Source of the DNA: Desulfobacterales bacterium
GTDB taxonomy: Bacteria > Desulfobacterota > Desulfobacteria > Desulfobacterales > JASFBJ01
Assembly (NCBI GenBank): GCA_030149585.1
Contig: JASFBJ010000081.1
Coordinates: 1 to 12,477 of the forward strand
Reading direction: 5' to 3'
DNA length: 12,477 nt
Positions 7,480-12,477 of this stretch are shown here, piece by piece (positions within the stretch are counted from its first letter, which is position 1; each line of letters starts with the position of its first letter). Both the position numbers and the translations under genes were made by a program. The notes below the pieces were generated by a model. It was not told where the DNA came from. It saw only the letters and a list, made by a program, of their open reading frames with translations, and made no database searches.

Positions 7480-7511
7480 CCTTCAGGTGATGATTATTTA
7501 TCACCTGAAGG
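7480..7511 (+). terminator. Strong intergenic hairpin between thiolase and MaoC genes (attenuator or processing site)
   Basis: CCTTCAGGTGA (7480-7490) is the perfect reverse complement of 7501-7511. A further T-A pair (7491/7500) extends the stem to 12 bp around an 8-nt loop. It lies 44 nt after the thiolase stop and 23 nt before the MaoC start. No run of T follows, so a full intrinsic terminator is doubtful. Partial termination, mRNA processing, 3'-end protection or an operator palindrome are alternatives. Confidence 0.55.
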
Positions 7512-7534
7512 CTTTGATTATAAAGGATAAAATT

Positions 7535-7984
7535 ATGCCATATTACGAAGATTTTGAAATGGGACAAAAAGAGTATAGCTGCAGACGGACTATTACCGAT
7601 GGAATGGCCACTGTATTAATTGATGTGGGAGGTTTTACGGCAGATCAGTTCAATGATAAGATAACTGCTGAAAAAACGCCCTTAGGCTGGCGATCAATAC
7701 CAGGTCGACTGGGTTTTGCGCTCATGGGTGGTTTAGTAGAACGGATGGGTATTTTTGAAACTAAAGGATCAGGAATGCTGGTGGGATGCGACAAACTGGT
7801 CTGGAAAAAACCCTTAATGGTGGGTGATACAGTGCAGCTGGTCTGGGAAGTTACTGAAATGCGAAAAACCAGTAACCCACGCTGGGGATTGGTTATAAAT
7901 ACTGAAACGCTGACAAACCAGAATGATGAAGTGATTATTACAGTAGAGATTGCCCATCTTTTTGAATATAAAAAGAATCAATGA
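7535..7984 (+). CDS. MaoC-like hotdog-fold protein, hydratase motif not conserved
   Basis: This is a 149-residue single hotdog domain, the usual MaoC size. I chose the ATG at 7535 because AAAGGA (7522-7527) sits at proper distance and the protein then opens with YYEDFEMGQ, a typical MaoC start (Y-x-DF-x-xG). The in-frame ATG at 7487 lies inside a hairpin stem and adds 16 residues unlike the family. Active MaoC hydratases carry GDxNPxHxD; the corresponding stretch (residues 32-40, GGFTADQFN) lacks both the Asp and the His. Hydratase activity is therefore doubtful, and the protein may be a non-catalytic partner subunit, a thioesterase-like hotdog, or an enzyme with a relocated site. In steroid degraders MaoC, DUF35 and thiolase-like proteins form one complex (ChsH1/ChsH2 with Ltp2), and the same three families are neighbours here. 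Confidence 0.85.
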   Translation: MPYYEDFEMGQKEYSCRRTITDGMATVLIDVGGFTADQFNDKITAEKTPLGWRSIPGRLGFALMGGLVERMGIFETKGSGMLVGCDKLVWKKPLMVGDTVQLVWEVTEMRKTSNPRWGLVINTETLTNQNDEVIITVEIAHLFEYKKNQ

Positions 7985-8058
7985 TACTGGGAAATGATAC
8001 TGAAATTTGAAACTTCGATTCACTATAGATTGTCAGAGAACGACAGGAGAAGCAGCCT

Positions 8059-9591
8059 ATGAATTTTGAAAATAAAATTCAGCAGATAGAATCTTTGCGA
8101 AACAAGTTAATCCAGGGAGGCAGTGAGTCAGCACAAAACATACAGCATAAGGCCGGTAAGCTGACAGCCAGGGAAAGGGTTGATCAATTGCTGGATCCAG
8201 GATCATTTTCCGAGGTAGAGCTTTTTTCCAAGCCTATTGATACAGGTCTGGCAATTGATAAAAAAACTCAACGAGGGGATGGTCTTATTGCCGGCTATGG
8301 AACAGTAAAGGGCAGATCAGTATGTGTCTGGGCTCAGGATGCAACGGTTCTTGGTGGACGGTTCGGCATTACACATGGCGCAAAAATGGTACGTTTGCTG
8401 GAAAGAGCGATCAAGGCCAAGATTCCCTGTATTGGATTAATTGATTCAAATGGCCTGAAAGCTGAGGACCTTATTACTACTCCGTCCAACTATAATTATG
8501 ATGCATTTATGCAGATGCAAACCAGGGCATCAGGCCTGATACCACAAATTTCACTGGTGATGGGTCCTTGTGTTGGAGCAGCAGCAGTTTCAGCCCTTTT
8601 GGCTGACTATGTTTTTATGGTTAAAAACACCAGTTATCTTTGTGTTGGTATGGAAACTGCCGGGGATGAAGGTTTTAAGCTGGGCAATGCTGCGGATCAT
8701 GATAGAAAAAGTGGCTGTTGTGATTTTTTGGCGCAGGATGACCAGGATTGCCTGGCAAAAGTAAAAACCCTTTTAGAATTTTTGCCATTGAATTATAATG
8801 CAAAAAGTGACTCCATCGCCAATGATGATTCAGCAGATCGGGAAGTGCCGGAACTGGTGGATTTAGTCCCTGTCGATAGTCGTAAACCCTATAATTTGCG
8901 CAAATTAATCAAAATCGTCATTGATAATGGTAATTTTTTTGAAATAAAAAAGAACTGGGCTGCTAATCTTATTGTCGGGTTTGGCCGCCTGGCCGAACGT
9001 ACAGTGGGAATTATAGGAAATAATTCTATGGTCAAAGGTGGCTGCATGGATGTTGATGCGGCTGATAAGCTTTGTCGCATGGTACGTTTTTGTGATGCAT
9101 TTAACATACCCATTATTTATCTGGCTGATACACCAGCGTTTCTGCCCTCCATAAAACAGGAACGCAAGGGAATCATCAGACATGGTGCTAAAACAGTGTT
9201 TGCCAACAGTGTGACAACCGTACCCCAGATACAGCTTTATATCAGGAAATGTTATAGTGGTGGAAATCTGGCTATGCCCGGCAATAATTTGGGCGGGGAT
9301 TTTGGTATTGCGTGGCCCATAACCGAATTGATGCTGATGCATCCCGAAGGAGCGGTTTCCATAATATATCGCAAGGAGATTGCAAAGGCTAAAAACCCCA
9401 GGGAAGAGTTTAAGAAACGGCTTGATGAGTTTAAAACAGCAGGTGCCGTGGAAAATCTCTGGGAAGCTATGACTGTTCAGGATTTTATCCATCCCAAAAA
9501 TACGCGGATAAAAATGATAGAGATTTTGAGATATCTTCAAGATAAATCGGTTGAGTCCCATTGGAACAGGCACGACAACATGCCGCTTTAA
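8059..9591 (+). CDS. Acyl-CoA carboxylase carboxyltransferase subunit, divergent paralogue (510 residues)
   Basis: This is a third CT gene, of normal length, with AGGAGA at 8045-8050 supporting the start. Conserved marks are LTARERVDQLLDPGSF (35-50), the ATVLGG segment near 95-100, GIIRHGAK (371-378) and AWP(I)TE (418-422). The N-terminal oxyanion loop, normally DSGGAR, is DSNGLK (129-134). The following helix, usually IQEG, is AEDL. The C-terminal loop, normally YGGAYD, is YSGGNL (399-404). The N-terminal site is thus strongly altered, and a plain homomeric CT of the PCC type may not be fully active. Another CT gene follows 41 nt downstream, which suggests the two products assemble together. 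They would use the biotin carrier and biotin carboxylase encoded upstream, as no second set is visible. The 74-nt gap before it holds nothing else I recognise. Confidence 0.93.
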   Translation: MNFENKIQQIESLRNKLIQGGSESAQNIQHKAGKLTARERVDQLLDPGSFSEVELFSKPIDTGLAIDKKTQRGDGLIAGYGTVKGRSVCVWAQDATVLGGRFGITHGAKMVRLLERAIKAKIPCIGLIDSNGLKAEDLITTPSNYNYDAFMQMQTRASGLIPQISLVMGPCVGAAAVSALLADYVFMVKNTSYLCVGMETAGDEGFKLGNAADHDRKSGCCDFLAQDDQDCLAKVKTLLEFLPLNYNAKSDSIANDDSADREVPELVDLVPVDSRKPYNLRKLIKIVIDNGNFFEIKKNWAANLIVGFGRLAERTVGIIGNNSMVKGGCMDVDAADKLCRMVRFCDAFNIPIIYLADTPAFLPSIKQERKGIIRHGAKTVFANSVTTVPQIQLYIRKCYSGGNLAMPGNNLGGDFGIAWPITELMLMHPEGAVSIIYRKEIAKAKNPREEFKKRLDEFKTAGAVENLWEAMTVQDFIHPKNTRIKMIEILRYLQDKSVESHWNRHDNMPL

Positions 9592-9632
9592 TGTATAATC
9601 GTCTAAAGTAACAAAAAATGAAAGGGTGGAAG

Positions 9633-11186
9633 ATGGACACCAGAGCAAAGACGCTTGAATATGAGGAGCTTAAGGAGAAATTTCGCCTTGGCGGTGGTCA
9701 GAAAGCAATTGATAAAATACACGCGGTTGGTAAATTTACTGCAAGGGAACGGGTTGAACGCTTTCTTGATCCAGGGACTTTTAGAGAGATTAACCTGTGG
9801 GCTCAGCCCACCCGAACCGGCTTCCCTTCCGATCAAAAAGATAGCCCGGGGGATGCACTGGTATCTGGTTTTGGTAAAGTTAATGGCCGTCAGATTTGTA
9901 TTTATGCCCATGATTTTACGGTTCTTGGTGGCTCGCAGGCTTCAGCCCAGTACTGGAAAACCTGCAAGGTGATCCAGAGCGCGGTTAAATTTGGAATTCC
10001 CTATGTGGGGCTTATTGATTCAGGAGGTGTTAGAATCCAGGATGCCTTTGGGCTTAATGCCGGAACCGGTATCAGCCGCAATGCAGCTGTCTGGTATGCG
10101 CCGGCTGTTGCTTCAGGGGTTGTGCCCAGCTTGAGTTTAACATTAGGAGCCTCTTATGCAGGGACAGCCTATTCTCCGTTTCTGGCGGATGTTTTTTTCA
10201 TGGTGGATAAGCCGTACTGCTATATGTCGCTGGCTTCTCCGGAACTTCTTAAATCCGTTACATTTAAAGATGTAACACGTGAAGAAATCGGGGCTCCCCG
10301 ATTACATGCCGAAGTAACCGGCTCTTGTGATTATCTTGGAGAAACAGAAGAAGATGTTTTGGAAAAAGGCCGTAAACTTCTAGGCTTTTTACCACCTAAT
10401 TGCCGGGAAAAACCGCCCTTTATAGACACTGGTGATGACCCGGGCCGGGTTGCCGAAGCCTTGCTGGATATAGTTGAAGCTGATCCAAAGGCGTCTTATG
10501 ATATGCATAAGGTAATTGCACAAATTATTGATAATGGTGATTTTCTGGAACTTAAAAAAGAATATGCAAAGAATCTTATTGTGGGCTTTGCCAGATTGGG
10601 AGGCAAAGCAGTTGGTATTATTGCCAATAATCCAGCAGTGCTTGATGGAGCCATTGATCTGAGATCTTCTGAAAAAGAGGCCCGCTTTATAAGATATTGT
10701 GATTCATTTAATGTGCCCCTTATTTTTTTGGTGGATACACCCGGCTATGTTAAGGATCATGAGCTTGAAATGCTGGGTTTTGCGCGCCACGCCGCCATGG
10801 CCGGTTATGCGATTTGCGAGGCTACAGTGCCAAAAATTCTGGTATTTATCAAGCGCTGTTATGGCAATGGTCAGATGGCTATGGGATCGCGTCAGACGGG
10901 CGCTGATTTGGTTTACGCCTGGCCGGTGGCTGATATCCGCTTAATTAAATTTGAAGAAGCAATTGAGGCAGTATTAAAAAAACCTTTCAAAGAAATTGAT
11001 GATACTGAAATTGAAGCCTTTAGACTCAAATATTATGATTCACCGCGCAATGCAGGCGCTTTGCTGATGGTAGATGATATTATTAATCCGGCATTTACTC
11101 GACCGGTTTTAATTGATGCTCTGGAGGTAACAGCCAATAAAAAAGAAACCCTGCCTGCTAAAAAGCATGGCAATATACCACAGTAA
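9633..11186 (+). CDS. Acyl-CoA carboxylase carboxyltransferase subunit, divergent paralogue (517 residues)
   Basis: This is the fourth CT of the window. I prefer the ATG at 9633, because AAGGGTGGA (9622-9630) serves it as a ribosome-binding site; the ATG at 9618 would add five residues and has no good site. Conserved marks are FTARERVERFLDPGTF (35-50), FTVLGG (95-100) and AWPVAD (429-434). The N-terminal oxyanion loop is nearly canonical, DSGGVRIQDA (129-138). The C-terminal loop is KRCYGNGQM (407-415), where Asn replaces the central Gly and Gly the Ala of YGGA. The GIIRHGAK block is changed to GFARHAAM (382-389). The changes thus fall in the opposite half from those of the preceding CT, consistent with a heteromeric CT whose active sites form between subunits. 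The activase gene begins 6 nt after the stop, so the two are probably translated from one message. Confidence 0.92.
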   Translation: MDTRAKTLEYEELKEKFRLGGGQKAIDKIHAVGKFTARERVERFLDPGTFREINLWAQPTRTGFPSDQKDSPGDALVSGFGKVNGRQICIYAHDFTVLGGSQASAQYWKTCKVIQSAVKFGIPYVGLIDSGGVRIQDAFGLNAGTGISRNAAVWYAPAVASGVVPSLSLTLGASYAGTAYSPFLADVFFMVDKPYCYMSLASPELLKSVTFKDVTREEIGAPRLHAEVTGSCDYLGETEEDVLEKGRKLLGFLPPNCREKPPFIDTGDDPGRVAEALLDIVEADPKASYDMHKVIAQIIDNGDFLELKKEYAKNLIVGFARLGGKAVGIIANNPAVLDGAIDLRSSEKEARFIRYCDSFNVPLIFLVDTPGYVKDHELEMLGFARHAAMAGYAICEATVPKILVFIKRCYGNGQMAMGSRQTGADLVYAWPVADIRLIKFEEAIEAVLKKPFKEIDDTEIEAFRLKYYDSPRNAGALLMVDDIINPAFTRPVLIDALEVTANKKETLPAKKHGNIPQ

Positions 11187-11192
11187 AAGAGT

Positions 11193-12110
11193 ATGAATCA
11201 ACAAAAACCATTATTGGGTACGATCTCTCTTATCCAGAAATTTAGTGTTCAGGATGGACCTGGAATTAGAACCACTGTTTTTCTGAAAGGTTGTCCATTA
11301 AAATGCTATTGGTGTCAGAATCCTGAAACCTGGAGCCAGGAGCCGGAGCTTATGACCCGCTCTGTGAAGTGCAAAAACCTGAAAAAGTGTATTGAAGCCT
11401 GCCCTGAGGATGCAATCCATTTAAATCCAGATGGTTCAAAAACTCTGGATCGACAGGCTTGCACCTTATGCTTTAAATGTGCCCAGGCCTGCCCAACCGG
11501 AGCTCTGGTCAAAGTCGGCGAAGACTTAACGATTGAACAGGTAATGGAAGAGCTTGCAAGTGATGAAAATTTTTTCTACCACTCTGGAGGTGGAATTACT
11601 GTTTCAGGGGGAGAACCACTTATGCAGGGGGCCTTTGTTTTGAAACTGCTGAAAAAGTGTAAAGAGGCAGGGTTTCATACAGCGCTTGATACCTGTGGTT
11701 ATGGGAAGTGGTCTGTGTTTGAAAAAATGCTGCCCTTTGTTGACCTGATTTTATACGATATTAAACATCTTGATCCTGATCGTCATAAAGAGGGTACCGG
11801 CGTGGATAATACTCTCATTTTAAGAAATCTGCGCAGGATTCCCAAAACCAAAAAAATCTGGTTACGGTTACCTTTGATTCCGGGTTTTAACGATACAAAA
11901 GAAAATTTAACTCAATTGGCTGCTTTGTCCAAAGAGATTAATGCTGAAAAGATATCTGTTTTACCCTTTCATAAATATGCTGAAGGTAAATATGACAGCC
12001 TGGGGCGCAGCTATCCTGCATCCTTGACCAGAATTCATGACAAGTCTGAAATAGATGAGATCATAGCCTTTTTTCAAAAAGCGGATATTAATGTCAGCTT
12101 GGGCAGCTAA
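11193..12110 (+). CDS. Glycyl-radical-enzyme activating enzyme (radical SAM, two ferredoxin-like motifs)
   Basis: This 305-residue cytosolic enzyme is of the type that reduces S-adenosylmethionine to generate the glycyl radical in a partner enzyme. The radical-SAM cluster motif is CPLKCYWC (Cys34, Cys38, Cys41; CX3CX2C), followed by the SGGEPL motif at 138-143. A ferredoxin-like insert lies between them, as in activases of benzylsuccinate synthase, hydroxyphenylacetate decarboxylase and glycerol dehydratase types. Its second motif is complete (Cys90, 93, 96, 100). Its first has Cys60, Cys66 and Cys70, but Leu63 where the second Cys of CX2CX2CX3C would be. No glycyl-radical enzyme is visible in the window, so its target is encoded elsewhere, possibly just outside. 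The start lies 6 nt after the CT stop with only a weak ribosome-binding site, suggesting translational coupling. The exact partner class is not determined. Confidence 0.94.
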   Translation: MNQQKPLLGTISLIQKFSVQDGPGIRTTVFLKGCPLKCYWCQNPETWSQEPELMTRSVKCKNLKKCIEACPEDAIHLNPDGSKTLDRQACTLCFKCAQACPTGALVKVGEDLTIEQVMEELASDENFFYHSGGGITVSGGEPLMQGAFVLKLLKKCKEAGFHTALDTCGYGKWSVFEKMLPFVDLILYDIKHLDPDRHKEGTGVDNTLILRNLRRIPKTKKIWLRLPLIPGFNDTKENLTQLAALSKEINAEKISVLPFHKYAEGKYDSLGRSYPASLTRIHDKSEIDEIIAFFQKADINVSLGS

Positions 12111-12158
12111 ATTGATTTTGGTTTTTTGGCAGTACTCATTTGTGGGTTTATATTTTTC

Positions 12159-12220
12159 AGATTTTGTTTTTTGCCTGGTTCAAGAGCTCCAGCGTGGGAA
12201 CGAGAAAGCAAAGCTGTAGT
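12159..12220. repeat. Intergenic repeat, shorter copy 2
   Basis: This stretch resembles 4690-4787 with the middle missing. It has GATTTTGTTTTTT, then CTGGTTCAAGAGCTC, then AGCGTGGGAACGAGAAA and AGCTGTAG. The palindrome is imperfect here (GTTC against GAAC at the ends). Both copies lie in the two longest gaps of the window, each upstream of a gene with a strong ribosome-binding site. Confidence 0.45.
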
Positions 12221-12263
12221 TTAGAAAAGAATCTACGAAATTTTATAAAAGAGGAGGAGTAAA

Positions 12264-12477
12264 GTGGATTTCAATTTTACAACGGAAGAAGAAAAATTCA
12301 AACAGGAAGTGGTCGATTTCTTCATGGAAGAAAAGGCCCTGGCTGATAAGGCCAAAAAAGAGTGGAACTCAGGTCAGGGATTTGGCCCCAATATCTGGAA
12401 AATATTAAAAAAAATTGGGGCCAAAGGATGGCTTTGCCCAACCTGGCCGAAAAAATATGGTGGTCTGGATCTTCCCT
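12264..12477 (+). CDS. Acyl-CoA dehydrogenase, N-terminal 71 residues (3' end outside window)
   Basis: The gene starts with GTG at 12264, preceded by the very strong ribosome-binding site GAGGAGGAG (12251-12259), and the frame stays open to the window edge. The translation begins MDFNFTTEEEKFKQEVVDFF and continues with GWLCPTWPKKYGGLDLP. These are the helical N-terminal domain start and the PxxxGGxG-type segment typical of acyl-CoA dehydrogenases, which use FAD to introduce a 2,3-double bond into acyl-CoA. The catalytic Glu and the FAD site lie outside the window, so substrate and activity cannot be judged. It follows a 153-nt gap with a repeat and may start its own transcript. It would feed enoyl-CoA to the hydratases of this locus. 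Confidence 0.88.
   Translation, partial: MDFNFTTEEEKFKQEVVDFFMEEKALADKAKKEWNSGQGFGPNIWKILKKIGAKGWLCPTWPKKYGGLDLP

Noticed and set aside
7487..7534. Upstream ATG as the start of the MaoC gene
   Set aside because: It lies in the left arm of a strong hairpin, has no ribosome-binding site, and adds 16 residues not typical of MaoC. The ATG at 7535 has a good site.
8905..9648. Long open frame (247 codons) on the minus strand
   Set aside because: It lies antisense to a well-supported carboxyltransferase gene, its translation resembles no family I know, and it is rich in His, Phe and Tyr as expected for a shadow frame.

Overview
The window reads as a stretch of anaerobic catabolic DNA from a moderately AT-rich bacterium. 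A sulfate-reducing or related deltaproteobacterial lineage (Desulfobacterota) is the best guess. This rests on gene content: biotin-dependent acyl-CoA carboxylase parts, a thiolase with a DUF35 (Zn-ribbon/OB-fold) partner, a glycyl-radical-enzyme activase and an acyl-CoA dehydrogenase. No marker gene is present, so the taxonomy is inference. Every gene is on the + strand, most gaps are 6-100 nt, and nearly every gene has a clear Shine-Dalgarno sequence, so one or a few long operons are likely.

Layout. (1) 1-419: the 3' end of a carboxyltransferase (CT) gene, a near-twin of the end of the CT gene at 1292-2965. (2) 452-4653: an acyl-CoA carboxylase block made of a crotonase-fold hydratase, a full-length CT, a biotin carboxylase and a small AccB-type biotin carrier. 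(3) 4654-4818: a 165-nt gap with two inverted repeats. (4) 4819-7984: a carbon-carbon bond block made of an HMG-CoA-synthase-like protein fused to a DUF35 domain, a thiolase of the SCP2/archaeal type, a hairpin, and a MaoC-like hotdog protein. (5) 8059-11186: two further, divergent CT genes in tandem. (6) 11193-12110: a radical-SAM glycyl-radical-enzyme activase. (7) 12111-12263: a second larger gap with a sequence related to the 4690-4787 repeat. (8) 12264-end: the start of an acyl-CoA dehydrogenase, with a GTG start codon.

How the genes may work together (inference). One biotin carboxylase and one carrier serve up to four CT subunits, so several CoA esters, or several forms of a heteromeric CT, may be carboxylated or decarboxylated with one shared biotin carrier. 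The dehydrogenase, crotonase and MaoC protein fit beta-oxidation-like steps. The thiolase plus DUF35 partner would make or cleave a beta-ketoacyl-CoA, as the BbsA/BbsB thiolase does at the end of anaerobic toluene degradation. The activase implies a glycyl-radical enzyme, for example a fumarate-adding alkyl- or arylalkyl-succinate synthase, encoded outside the window. The substrate cannot be read from the sequence.

The main oddities are family proteins with altered active sites. The HMG-CoA-synthase-like domain appears to lack all three catalytic residues. The MaoC protein lacks the Asp/His motif. The crotonase lacks one of two catalytic Glu. The two tandem CTs have altered oxyanion loops in different halves. 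The activase lacks one Cys in a ferredoxin-like motif.
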